From Holdemanella sp. MSK.7.32 (GTDB taxonomy: Bacteria > Bacillota_I > Bacilli_A > Erysipelotrichales > Erysipelotrichaceae): a stretch of DNA of 25,782 nucleotides. Positions within the stretch are counted from its first letter, which is position 1; each line of letters begins with the position of its first letter. The notes beneath the pieces are model-generated. The model worked only from the letters and a program-made list of their open reading frames with translations. It did not search any database and had not been told where the DNA came from. Made by a program: the position numbers and the translations under genes. Of the stretch, positions 1 to 6,948 are shown piece after piece. Location: assembly GCF_024460475.1 (NCBI RefSeq), contig NZ_JANFYN010000032.1:1-25782 (forward strand), given 5' to 3'.

Positions 1-46
1 ACAATAGTTGGGCTTGCCCCTGCGAAGATAGCTAGCTGCCGGGTCC
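1..46 (+). rRNA. rrf: 5S ribosomal RNA, 3' end only (partial)
   Basis: This is the last part of a 5S rRNA gene that begins before the window. A short hairpin GGGC-TT-GCCC (10-19) is followed by CTGCGAAGATAG, which matches the conserved helix IV/loop E part of bacterial 5S (GCGAGAGTAG in E. coli), and then by CTGCCGGGTCC, the 3' strand of helix I. The order and spacing agree with the E. coli 5S 3' end. The mature end is placed at about 46, just before a run of nine T. The 5' half is not visible, so helix I pairing could not be checked. Confidence 0.85.
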
Positions 47-55
47 TTTTTTTTT
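41..55 (+). terminator. T-run after the 5S rRNA gene, probable end of the rRNA operon
   Basis: Nine T residues (47-55) directly follow the GGGTCC end of 5S rRNA. No separate hairpin is seen between the 5S end and the T-run. The terminal helix of 5S itself may supply the stem, but its 5' strand lies outside the window. Confidence 0.6.
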
Positions 56-83
56 AGATTTTTGTTGATTCTTATATATAAAT

Positions 84-112
84 TTGTTATTTTCTTTACT
101 AAGGGATATTGT
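84..112 (+). promoter_or_regulatory. Possible weak promoter for the glycosyltransferase gene
   Basis: TTGTTA (84-89) and TATTGT (107-112) are 17 bases apart, matching sigma-A boxes at 4 of 6 positions each. It lies between the rRNA T-run and the Shine-Dalgarno site of the next gene. In such AT-rich DNA, chance matches are common. Confidence 0.35.
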
Positions 113-137
113 ATTTTGGCATTTAAGGAGGCCGTTC

Positions 138-1070
138 ATGTATAAAGTGAGTATATTGATTCCAGTATACAATGTGGAAAAATATTTATCGAAATGTCTG
201 GAATCTATTCTTTTACAGACATACAAAAATATAGAAATCATTATTATTAATGATGGAACTACAGATTCATCATTGGATATCGCCGAATTATATGCTTCTA
301 AATATGATTTTATTCATGTTTATAGCTATGAAAATGCTGGTATTTCTACAACTCGAAATCGTGCATTAGAAAAGGCAACTGGAGATTATTATTTGTTTGT
401 AGATAGTGATGATTATTTAAATCCGCATATGATTGAAAAAATGATAAATGAAGCTATTAGAACGCATAGTGAGATTGTTACTTGTGGATACCGTATTGAG
501 TATAAAGGATTATCAATTCCAGTGAGTCCGATGCGTAAAAAAAACATGGATTCTTTATCTGCATTAAGAGCATTGAGTCAAAATAAAGGTATTAATAATT
601 ATCCTTGGGGAAAACTATATGCGGCTTCTTGTTTTAAAGATGTTAAATTTCCAGATGAGAAAAAGGGATTCGAAGATACGTACACAGTTTTTAAAGCAAT
701 CTATAACGCAAATCGCGTTTCAATAATACCTAACTGTTATTATCATTACGTTAAACGTCCAGGATCTTTAACAGATCACATGGATCTTGTACAGGCGTAT
801 GAAATGCGTGCAGCGTATGAATATCAAGAGCTTTGTTTACATCAATGGTTTCCTAAAGAAAATTTTTATTACGACATTAACTTTTATAATAGTGATATGG
901 TAATTCTATATACTTTGATTTTTTTCTATTCTAGAAAAGATCAACCTGTCTATGTACCGGCTGTAATTGATTGGTCAAAAATTAACATATTCTATCGTAT
1001 TGGATATGTTGTATGGCGTTTAATCGCATGTGTAAAGTTTGGATGGTCTTTAAAATGGCAAGAGAATTAA
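138..1070 (+). CDS. Glycosyltransferase family 2 protein
   Basis: A 310-residue GT-A fold glycosyltransferase, expected to move a sugar from a nucleotide-sugar donor onto an unknown acceptor at the cytoplasmic face of the membrane. The N-terminal domain shows the family 2 pattern: KVSILIPVYN (3-12), the nucleotide-binding NDG (38-40), the NAG segment with TTRNRAL (66-77), and the metal-binding DSDD (89-92). The C-terminal third is aromatic-rich and ends in a hydrophobic stretch (about 288-303), which may dock on the membrane. The start at 138 was chosen because AAGGAGG (125-131) lies just upstream and the motif begins at residue 3; an upstream in-frame codon at 84 has no such site. The end overlaps the next gene by 16 bases. 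Family is sure; donor and product (capsule, teichoic acid or glycolipid) cannot be told. Confidence 0.9.
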   Translation: MYKVSILIPVYNVEKYLSKCLESILLQTYKNIEIIIINDGTTDSSLDIAELYASKYDFIHVYSYENAGISTTRNRALEKATGDYYLFVDSDDYLNPHMIEKMINEAIRTHSEIVTCGYRIEYKGLSIPVSPMRKKNMDSLSALRALSQNKGINNYPWGKLYAASCFKDVKFPDEKKGFEDTYTVFKAIYNANRVSIIPNCYYHYVKRPGSLTDHMDLVQAYEMRAAYEYQELCLHQWFPKENFYYDINFYNSDMVILYTLIFFYSRKDQPVYVPAVIDWSKINIFYRIGYVVWRLIACVKFGWSLKWQEN

Positions 1071-1558
1071 TTCGCAAGGCAACTCTAGAAGATATGCCTG
1101 TTTTATTAGAAATCTATGAACGAGCTAGAGAATTCATGGTTTCTACAGGAAATACAAATCAATGGACAAATGGATATCCATCAAGAGAAATTTTGACTGA
1201 GGATATTGAAAGAAATGAAATGTACGTTTTAGAAGATGAAGATGGCATTCAAGCAAGTTTTGTGTTTTATTGTGGTATTGATCCTTGTTACAATAAAATA
1301 TATGATGGCCAATGGCTTAATGATGAACCGTATGGTGTTATTCATCGTATCGCAACACGAGGTTTAAAAAAGCATATGGCTGACATCATTTTAGAATATT
1401 GTGAATCTAAGATTGATAATATTCGTATGGACACACATATGGACAACAAGCCCATGCAAAATTTCATGTTGAAGCATGGATTTAAACATGTGGGTACAAT
1501 TTATTTAAAAAATGGACAAAGTCGATTGGCCTTCCATTGTAATTTAAATAAAAATTAG
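1055..1558 (+). CDS. GNAT family N-acetyltransferase
   Basis: A 167-residue protein with a GNAT layout: RKATLEDMPVLLEIY (7-21) is the usual first strand and helix, GVIHRIATRG (94-103) is the acetyl-CoA binding strand, and the MRMD-like region with NKPMQNFMLKHGF (131-143) is the typical C-terminal motif B. The pyrophosphate loop, normally Q/R-x-x-G-x-G/A, is unusual (TRGLKKHMADI), with one glycine only. The start at 1055 inside the end of the glycosyltransferase gene was chosen because it matches family N-termini; GGATGG (1041-1046) is a weak ribosome site, so translational coupling is likely. The substrate is unknown. It probably belongs to one transcript with the preceding gene and perhaps with ffh, since no clear terminator or promoter separates them. 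Confidence 0.8.
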   Translation: MARELIRKATLEDMPVLLEIYERAREFMVSTGNTNQWTNGYPSREILTEDIERNEMYVLEDEDGIQASFVFYCGIDPCYNKIYDGQWLNDEPYGVIHRIATRGLKKHMADIILEYCESKIDNIRMDTHMDNKPMQNFMLKHGFKHVGTIYLKNGQSRLAFHCNLNKN

Positions 1559-1592
1559 GTAAACTTATAACAGTTTGGGGAGATTATAATTT

Positions 1593-3011
1593 ATGGCATT
1601 TGAATCATTAAGTGAACGTTTAAATAAAGCATTTAAAAATATTTCAGGACAGGGAAAACTGACTGAGAAAAATATGAATGACATGTTAAAAGAAGTGCGC
1701 ATGTCATTATTAGAAGCAGATGTTAATTACGATGTAGTAAAGAGCTTTGTCGAAAATGTAAAAGAAAAAGCACTAGGACAAGAAGTATTAGATTCTTTAA
1801 ATCCTAGTCAAATGGTTGTTAAAATCGTACATGATGAATTGCAAGTATTATTAGGTGAAGAAGATGCTCGTATTCACTTTAAAAAGCAAGGCATGACTAC
1901 GGTTATGATGGTTGGTTTACAGGGTACTGGTAAAACAACAGCAAGTGCAAAGATTGCGAATTACTGCAAAAACAAATTAGCACGTCGTGTTTTATTAGTC
2001 GCATGTGACGTTGTGCGTCCTGCAGCTATTGAACAGTTACAGACATTAGGAAAAAGTATTGATGTAGAAGTGTTTACTTGTGGACCAGAAACATCTGCGG
2101 TTGAAACAGCAAGACAGGCATTGGCCTATGCGAAAGATCGTCAAAAAGATTTAGTGATCTTCGATACGGCTGGTCGTTTGCACATTGATGAAGCATTAAT
2201 GCAGGAACTTCAACAAATGAAGGATCTTGTTGTTCCTGATGAAATTTTATTAACTGTAGATGCGATGACAGGTCAAGATATTGTGACTGTCGCAAAAGAA
2301 TTTAATGAGCAATTATCTGTAACAGGATTGATCGTTACAAAAATGGATGGCGATGCACGTGGTGGTGGATTGTTGTCAGTTCGTTCTATCACAAATGTAC
2401 CTGTATTATTTGTGTCAAATGGTGAAAAAGTAGATGACTTAGAAGAGTTCCATCCAGATCGTATGGCAGATCGTATCTTGGGAATGGGAGATATTGTCAC
2501 TTTAGTTGAACAGGCTCAAGATAAATTAGATATTGAAGTTCAGAAAAAAACGGCTGAACGTATGAAACAGGGTGTTTTTACATTCAATGATTTATTAGCA
2601 CAATTAGGCCAGGTTTCTAAAATGGGATCTATGCAGAAAATGATGAATATGATTCCTGGTATTAATAAGGTAGCTAAAAATTTAGATGATGAAAAAATGA
2701 ATTCACAGATGAAAAAGAGTGAAGCCATTATTTTATCGATGACAGAATATGAACGTGAAAATCCATCATGTTTAAAAGCATCAAGAAAGAATCGTATTGC
2801 CAAGGGTGCCGGAGTTAAAGTCATGGATGTCAATCGTTTGATTAATCAATTAGAACAGATGCAAATGATGACAAAGATGATGAGTGGTAAGGCAAAACTT
2901 CCTGATATGTCTGCTCTACAGAATATGCAGCGTGGAGGCGGAATGCCTGGAATGTCAAAGCATTCTGGTAGTAAAAAACAGAAACCAAAAAAGAAAAAGA
3001 AGAAAAAATAA
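1593..3011 (+). CDS. ffh: Signal recognition particle protein Ffh (SRP54)
   Basis: A 472-residue GTPase that binds SRP RNA and signal sequences of nascent membrane and secreted proteins and delivers ribosomes to FtsY. Domains in order: helical N domain (1-95); G domain with GLQGTGKT (108-115), DTAGRL from D191, and TKMD (249-252); then a methionine-rich M domain (about 300-450) that holds signal sequences and SRP RNA. The tail ends in a strongly basic KKKKKKK run. Length is close to the usual 440-480. A GGGG-AGA ribosome site precedes the ATG. In many Firmicutes ylxM lies directly upstream; here it is absent and a ylxM gene lies behind ftsY at 23279. A terminator follows directly. Confidence 0.98.
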   Translation: MAFESLSERLNKAFKNISGQGKLTEKNMNDMLKEVRMSLLEADVNYDVVKSFVENVKEKALGQEVLDSLNPSQMVVKIVHDELQVLLGEEDARIHFKKQGMTTVMMVGLQGTGKTTASAKIANYCKNKLARRVLLVACDVVRPAAIEQLQTLGKSIDVEVFTCGPETSAVETARQALAYAKDRQKDLVIFDTAGRLHIDEALMQELQQMKDLVVPDEILLTVDAMTGQDIVTVAKEFNEQLSVTGLIVTKMDGDARGGGLLSVRSITNVPVLFVSNGEKVDDLEEFHPDRMADRILGMGDIVTLVEQAQDKLDIEVQKKTAERMKQGVFTFNDLLAQLGQVSKMGSMQKMMNMIPGINKVAKNLDDEKMNSQMKKSEAIILSMTEYERENPSCLKASRKNRIAKGAGVKVMDVNRLINQLEQMQMMTKMMSGKAKLPDMSALQNMQRGGGMPGMSKHSGSKKQKPKKKKKKK

Positions 3012-3018
3012 AAAAATT

Positions 3019-3053
3019 AAGGTGTAAAGTAAAAATACTTGACACCTTTTTTT
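3019..3053 (+). terminator. Intrinsic terminator after ffh
   Basis: AAGGTGT (3019-3025) pairs with ACACCTT (3042-3048) and AAGTA (3027-3031) with TACTT (3036-3040), with one A-G mismatch and an AAAA loop. Seven T residues follow (3047-3053). Confidence 0.85.
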
Positions 3054-3067
3054 ATTCATGTTATTCT
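3039..3067 (+). promoter_or_regulatory. Promoter of rpsP
   Basis: A perfect TTGACA (3039-3044), a 17-base spacer, and TATTCT (3062-3067) preceded by TGT, an extended -10. The -35 box lies inside the 3' arm of the ffh terminator. The start of transcription is expected near 3074, giving a leader of about 34 bases before rpsP. Confidence 0.75.
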
Positions 3068-3107
3068 TTATGAGCTTTAATAAATTAGAAAAGGTAGGAA
3101 TTTAAAT

Positions 3108-3377
3108 ATGGTTAAATTACGTTTAAAAAGAATGGGTAAAAAGGGAGCTCCTTTCTACCGTATAGTAGCTGCTGATTCACGTAGTCCTCGTGATGGTCGT
3201 TTTATCGAACAAATCGGTACTTACAACCCAACTAAAGCTGAAGAAAAAGTAACTTTAGACAAAGAATTAGCAAAGAAATGGTTAAGCAACGGTGCACAAC
3301 CAACTGATACAGTTCGTTCAATTTTATCACACGAAGGTGTTTTAAAAGAAATGCACGAAGCTAAAAGTTCAAAATAA
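3108..3377 (+). CDS. rpsP: 30S ribosomal protein S16
   Basis: An 89-residue small-subunit protein that binds 16S rRNA early in 30S assembly. The N-terminus VKLRLKRMGKKGAPFYRIV (2-20) and SPRDGRFIEQIGTYNP (27-42) are the family hallmarks, and length is normal (about 80-90). Codon use leans to TAC, AAC and CGT as in other highly expressed genes here. A GGTAGG site lies upstream, and the gene has its own promoter at 3039-3067. Its stop overlaps the start of the KH-domain gene by one base (TAATG), pointing to translational coupling. Confidence 0.98.
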   Translation: MVKLRLKRMGKKGAPFYRIVAADSRSPRDGRFIEQIGTYNPTKAEEKVTLDKELAKKWLSNGAQPTDTVRSILSHEGVLKEMHEAKSSK

Positions 3378-3625
3378 TGATTGATTTAGAAAAAACATTA
3401 TTAGACATTTGTTTACCACTTGTAGATGATCAAAAAGCATTATCTGTAAAAACAATGGCAACTACAAATGATAATGAAATTTTATTGTATGTATACGCCA
3501 ACAGCGAAGATGTTGCACGTTTAATTGGCCGTAAGGGTATTATGGCTAGCAGTATTCGTCAAATGATGTCTATTGCGGCGCGTGATGTACACAAAAGAAT
3601 TTCAGTAAAATTTGAAGCGTATTAG
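3377..3625 (+). CDS. khpA: KH-domain RNA-binding protein KhpA
   Basis: An 82-residue single KH domain protein. The RNA-binding GxxG loop is GRKG (51-54) within ARLIGRKGIMASSIRQ, the usual KhpA signature. In streptococci and bacilli KhpA pairs with KhpB/EloR and binds many RNAs, affecting cell elongation and division; the gene is nearly always between rpsP and rimM, as here. It overlaps rpsP by one base and has no strong ribosome site of its own, so it is probably translated by coupling. Its stop codon forms the base of a terminator hairpin (3624-3652). The partner gene is not in the window. Confidence 0.93.
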   Translation: MIDLEKTLLDICLPLVDDQKALSVKTMATTNDNEILLYVYANSEDVARLIGRKGIMASSIRQMMSIAARDVHKRISVKFEAY

Positions 3626-3652
3626 GATGTGATTTCACATCCTGATTTTTTT
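3624..3652 (+). terminator. Terminator between khpA and rimM
   Basis: AGGATGTG (3624-3631) pairs perfectly with CACATCCT (3636-3643) around an ATTT loop; GA and seven T (3646-3652) follow. The stem begins inside the khpA stop codon and the T-run touches the AGGAGG ribosome site of rimM (3653-3658). Read-through seems needed for rimM, since no promoter is seen in between. Confidence 0.75.
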
Positions 3653-3662
3653 AGGAGGACAT

Positions 3663-4151
3663 ATGATAAAAGTAGCTCAAATCATTAATACTCATGGACT
3701 TAAGGGTGAATGTAAATTGTATCTTGTGACAGATGATCCGCAGCATCGTTTTGAAAAAGGTAGAGTGTTACATTTAGAAGATGGTCGTACATTAACCGTT
3801 GTGCGTTATCGCGAACAAAAGGGTTTTGGCTATTGTTATTTTGAAGGTGTTGATTCAATTGAAAAAGCAGAACAATTAAAAACAAAAAATTTATTTATTG
3901 CCCAAGAGGATTTGCCTGAACTTGAAGAAGGTCAATATTATTATCATGAATTAATGCATTGTACTGTTTATAATGAAGAAAAAGAAAAGCTTGGAGAAGT
4001 TGTAGATATTTTAGAAACAGGTGCCAATCTAGTACTTCGTGTAAAATCAAAAGGAAATAGTTTCTTATTGCCTTTTGTACCCGCATTTATTGTTGATGTG
4101 CACAAAGAAGCTCATGAAATCACAATTCGTGAAATGGAAGGCTTACGATGA
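3663..4151 (+). CDS. rimM: 16S rRNA processing protein RimM
   Basis: A 162-residue ribosome maturation factor that binds S19 and helps shape the 30S head. The N-terminal RimM barrel begins VAQIINTHGLKGECKLYL (4-21), with the family's GLKGE turn. The C-terminal PRC-barrel part contains YYYHELMHCTVY and ends LPFVPAFIVDVH, as in other RimM proteins. Length is typical (160-175). A strong AGGAGG site (3653-3658) precedes the ATG by four bases. The stop overlaps the start of trmD (ATGA-type, four bases), so the two are coupled. Upstream lies a terminator hairpin that may reduce rimM-trmD transcript relative to rpsP-khpA. Confidence 0.97.
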   Translation: MIKVAQIINTHGLKGECKLYLVTDDPQHRFEKGRVLHLEDGRTLTVVRYREQKGFGYCYFEGVDSIEKAEQLKTKNLFIAQEDLPELEEGQYYYHELMHCTVYNEEKEKLGEVVDILETGANLVLRVKSKGNSFLLPFVPAFIVDVHKEAHEITIREMEGLR

Positions 4152-4870
4152 AAATATCTGTATTAACATTATTTCCAGAATACTTTGAACCTTTAATGAC
4201 AACAAGTATTTTAAAGCGTGCCAAAGAAAAAGATTTATTTGAGTTTGAAACCATCGATTTTCGTCAGTTCACAAAAGAAAAACATGGACATGTGGATGAT
4301 ACACCATATGGTGGTGGTGCGGGAATGGTATTAATGTGTCAGCCTATATTAGATGCATTAGAATCCATTCGTACAGAAAATAGTACAGTTATTTTATTGA
4401 CACCTCAAGGTAAGACATTTAATCAATCCATCGCAAAGGAATTATCTTTAAAGGAACATTTAATTTTTATTTGTGGTCACTATGAAGGATTTGATGAACG
4501 AATTCGTGATTATGTAGATATTCAAATGTCTTTAGGGGACTTTGTGCTAACTGGTGGTGAAAGTGCATGTATGGTCATGTGCGATTGCATATTACGTATT
4601 TTACCGGGTGTTATTCGCCAAGATTCCAGTGATGATGATTCTTTCTCAAATGGACTTTTAGAATATCCTCAATATACTAGGCCAGAAATCTATGATGGAA
4701 AAAGAGTTCCAGATGTATTATTGAGTGGTCATCATGCGAACATCAAGAAGTATAGACATGAAGAGTCTTTAAAAAGAACAGCGATGTATCGTCCGGATTT
4801 ATTAGAAAATTTAAATTTAAATAAAGAAGATCAAAAAGTAGTCGATTCAGTATTAAAAATCAAAAAATAA
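4148..4870 (+). CDS. trmD: tRNA (guanine-37-N1)-methyltransferase TrmD
   Basis: A 240-residue SPOUT-class enzyme that methylates G37 of tRNAs with S-adenosylmethionine and prevents +1 frameshifting. Visible motifs: DDTPYGGGAGM (50-60), the trefoil-knot segments LLTPQGKTF (83-91) and GHYEGFDERI (110-119), SLGDFVLTGGE (128-138), and the C-terminal DSFSNGLLEYPQYTRP, in which Asp164 corresponds to the catalytic aspartate. Length and order are normal. It overlaps rimM by four bases. No terminator follows; a promoter and a structured leader for rplS begin within a few bases of its stop. Confidence 0.98.
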   Translation: MKISVLTLFPEYFEPLMTTSILKRAKEKDLFEFETIDFRQFTKEKHGHVDDTPYGGGAGMVLMCQPILDALESIRTENSTVILLTPQGKTFNQSIAKELSLKEHLIFICGHYEGFDERIRDYVDIQMSLGDFVLTGGESACMVMCDCILRILPGVIRQDSSDDDSFSNGLLEYPQYTRPEIYDGKRVPDVLLSGHHANIKKYRHEESLKRTAMYRPDLLENLNLNKEDQKVVDSVLKIKK

Positions 4871-4873
4871 TTC

Positions 4874-4902
4874 TTGCGCAAAATCCATTGACATGGTAAT
4901 AT
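4874..4902 (+). promoter_or_regulatory. Promoter of rplS
   Basis: TTGCGC (4874-4879), a 17-base spacer, and TAATAT (4897-4902) preceded by TGG, an extended -10 element. Transcription would start near 4909, at the base of the first leader hairpin. A TTGACA at 4888-4893 lacks a good -10 partner downstream. Confidence 0.6.
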
Positions 4903-4908
4903 TAATAG

Positions 4909-4989
4909 GCGTTTACGCATAGGTAGTTCCGCTGGCACATTGTGTGAATGAACTGATAACCAAATATTAGAAAAGAAGGAGAAAAGAAA
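4909..4989 (+). promoter_or_regulatory. Structured rplS leader, probable L19 autoregulatory element
   Basis: The leader can fold into a small hairpin GCG-TTTA-CGC (4909-4918) and a larger stem: GGT (4922-4924) with ACC (4959-4961), AGTTC (4925-4929) with GAACT (4950-4954), and an inner CACA/TGTG hairpin. An AAGGAG ribosome site follows (4976-4981). L19 leaders of this kind, found before rplS in low-GC Gram-positives, are thought to bind excess L19 and lower expression. Position and pairing support the assignment; match to the known family was not computed. Confidence 0.65.
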
Positions 4990-5337
4990 ATGAACTTAGG
5001 ATTAGTTAATGAAGTAACAAAATCACAATTGAAGACTGATATTCCAGCATTCCGTTCTGGTAGTACTGTTCGTGTTCACGTTAAAATCAAAGAAGGTGAC
5101 AAGAGCCGTATCCAGGTATTCGAAGGTGTTGTAATTGAACGTGCAGGTGGAGGAATCTCTGAAACATTCACAGTTCGTAAGATTTCTAACCAAATTGGTG
5201 TTGAACGTAAATTCCCTTTACACTCACCAATCATTGACCACATTGAAGTAGTTCGTCACGGTAAAGTACGTCGTAACAAGTTATCTTATTTACGTAACCG
5301 TTCAGGTAAAGCTGCTCGTTTAAAAGAAGTTCGTTAA
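4990..5337 (+). CDS. rplS: 50S ribosomal protein L19
   Basis: A 115-residue large-subunit protein at the subunit interface. It contains FRSGSTVRVHVKIKEG (22-37), VFEGVVIERAGGGISETF (43-60) and FTVRKIS, all typical, and ends in a basic tail KAARLKEVR. Length is normal (114-120). Codon use is strongly biased to AAC, TTC, CGT and GGT, as expected of a highly expressed gene. It has its own promoter and a structured leader, and a strong terminator follows, so it is likely transcribed as a separate unit as well as by read-through from trmD. Confidence 0.98.
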   Translation: MNLGLVNEVTKSQLKTDIPAFRSGSTVRVHVKIKEGDKSRIQVFEGVVIERAGGGISETFTVRKISNQIGVERKFPLHSPIIDHIEVVRHGKVRRNKLSYLRNRSGKAARLKEVR

Positions 5338-5345
5338 TTGTTTAA

Positions 5346-5373
5346 AAAAAGTCTGATTTTCAGGCTTTTTTTT
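5346..5373 (+). terminator. Terminator after rplS
   Basis: AGTCTGA (5350-5356) pairs with TCAGGCT (5360-5366) with one G-T pair and a TTT loop; the A run before and eight T residues after (5366-5373) extend it. Confidence 0.85.
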
Positions 5374-5384
5374 CTAAATAGCTT

Positions 5385-5390
5385 TATAAT
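5385..5390 (+). promoter_or_regulatory. Possible -10 element for lepB
   Basis: A perfect TATAAT lies between the rplS terminator and the lepB ribosome site. The -35 position falls in the terminator T-run (AGGCTT, 5362-5367) and is weak. The placement is sensible because the preceding terminator would otherwise leave lepB silent. Confidence 0.35.
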
Positions 5391-5422
5391 AGATTTATAA
5401 CATTTAGGGGGTTAGAGATTAT

Positions 5423-6100
5423 ATGAAGAAGTCAAAGAAAAACGAGCTAAGGTACAATGAAGATGACGAACGTACTTTACTAGAAGATATACTTGATTTT
5501 GTTAAAGTGTTTGTCATTAGTGCCATTGTGATTTTATTGTTCGTAAATTTTGTGGCACATCCAGTTCGTGTAGATGGAAAAAGTATGTATCCAACATTAA
5601 AAGATGGGGAATTTGGATTCACAAATGTTGGAGGCGTATTATTAAATGGTGTAGAACGAGGGGATATAGTCGTTGTAACCATGGAAGAAAATGGGCAGAA
5701 AACACATTGGGTAAAACGTGTAATCGGATTACCTGGTGAAACTGTCAGCTGTGTAAATGATGTGATTTATATTAATGGAAAAGCATTGGACGAGACTAAA
5801 TATATAGATCCGGACTATCGTCAGAAATTTATGGAAGAGCATGATAATTGTAATTGGTTTAATAAAGTGTTTAATTCTAATGATAAAGAGAATAAACGTA
5901 ATTATAATCCGGATTTTGAAGATCGAACTTATATTGATTTTAAAGAAGTTACATTGGGTGATGATGAGTATTTTGTGATGGGAGATAACAGACCATTTTC
6001 TAAAGATTCACGCTATGTAGGTCCTGTTAAGAAATCACAGATCTTTGCCAAGAAGATGTTAGTCTTGTTACCAATTTCAGATATAGGAGTGAAAGATTAG
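5423..6100 (+). CDS. lepB: Signal peptidase I (type I leader peptidase)
   Basis: A 225-residue membrane serine protease that removes signal peptides from exported proteins outside the membrane. A charged N-terminal cytoplasmic segment (1-28) is followed by one membrane helix (about 29-46), the usual Gram-positive type I layout. Catalytic Ser54 lies in GKSMYPTLKDG and Lys98 in HWVKRVIGLPGE; the box GDNRPFSKDSRYVG is near the C-terminus. A charged loop rich in N, D and K lies between (about residues 138-160). The GGGGG ribosome site precedes the ATG. The stop shares one base with the GTG start of rbgA. Its place behind rplS and before rbgA is the same as in Bacillus and relatives. Confidence 0.96.
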   Translation: MKKSKKNELRYNEDDERTLLEDILDFVKVFVISAIVILLFVNFVAHPVRVDGKSMYPTLKDGEFGFTNVGGVLLNGVERGDIVVVTMEENGQKTHWVKRVIGLPGETVSCVNDVIYINGKALDETKYIDPDYRQKFMEEHDNCNWFNKVFNSNDKENKRNYNPDFEDRTYIDFKEVTLGDDEYFVMGDNRPFSKDSRYVGPVKKSQIFAKKMLVLLPISDIGVKD

Positions 6101-6948
6101 TGGCAAACGTACAATGGTTTCCAGGTCATATGACCAAGGCCAAAAGGCAAATGGAAGAGAATTTAAAAAAAGTTGATTTTGTGATTGAGATTCGTGATGC
6201 AAGAATGCCAGATGCCAGTAAGAATCCAATGTTGGATCAATTGATTCAAAATAAACCGCGTTTGATTCTTTTGTCAAAAAAAGATAAGGCGGATAAAGAA
6301 CTTACCAAACAATGGGTAAATGCCTTAGAAACAGAGAATCAAAAAGTATTAGCGTTGGATTTTATTCATGAAAATTTCTCAAAACAATTGATTAAGGCAT
6401 CGAATGAATTATGTATCAATTTAATTGAAAAACAAAAACGTAAAGGAATGAAGCCTAGAGCTTTGCGTGCCATGGTGTGTGGAATTCCTAACGTAGGTAA
6501 AAGTACATTTATTAATACGTTTGCGAAACGTAAAGCGGCTCAAACTGGAGATCGTCCAGGCGTGACAAAGAGTCTTCAATGGATTAAGGTAGGTCAAACA
6601 CTTGAGCTATTAGATACGCCGGGTGTATTATGGCCAAAATTTGAAGATCAACAAGTAGGTCTAAAACTTGCTCTATTGGGTTCAGTAAAAGATCAAGTTG
6701 TAAATATGGACGATTTGGCATTATTTGCGTGTGAATATTTAATGCAGGAAAAACCTGAAATCTTTGATACAGTATATCATGTCAAAATTGCGGATACGCC
6801 TTATGAAACATTACAGAATATCGCCATAAAACGTGGTTATTTATTAAAGGGTGAAATTGATGAAAATCGTTTGATGTTAAGTTTTGTCAAAGATATTCGT
6901 GAAAATAAGTGTGGCTTGATTACTTGGGAGAAACCACATGTTGGATAG
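6100..6948 (+). CDS. rbgA: Ribosome biogenesis GTPase RbgA (YlqF)
   Basis: A 282-residue circularly permuted GTPase needed for late assembly of the 50S subunit. The motif order shows the permutation: the G4 motif SKKD (59-62) comes before G1 GIPNVGKS (128-135), and G3 DTPG follows (172-175). The N-terminus NVQWFPGHMTKAKRQ (3-17) is the family hallmark. The start is GTG at 6100, overlapping the lepB stop (TAGTG), with TAGGAG just upstream; no in-frame ATG fits the family N-terminus. The 3' end overlaps rnhB by 11 bases. Length agrees with the family (280-290). Confidence 0.96.
   Translation: MANVQWFPGHMTKAKRQMEENLKKVDFVIEIRDARMPDASKNPMLDQLIQNKPRLILLSKKDKADKELTKQWVNALETENQKVLALDFIHENFSKQLIKASNELCINLIEKQKRKGMKPRALRAMVCGIPNVGKSTFINTFAKRKAAQTGDRPGVTKSLQWIKVGQTLELLDTPGVLWPKFEDQQVGLKLALLGSVKDQVVNMDDLALFACEYLMQEKPEIFDTVYHVKIADTPYETLQNIAIKRGYLLKGEIDENRLMLSFVKDIRENKCGLITWEKPHVG

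Noticed and set aside
4888..4917. TTGACA at 4888 as the main rplS promoter
   Set aside because: Only TTTACG lies at 18 bases from it, a poor -10; TTGCGC with the extended TGGTAATAT fits better and starts at the leader hairpin.
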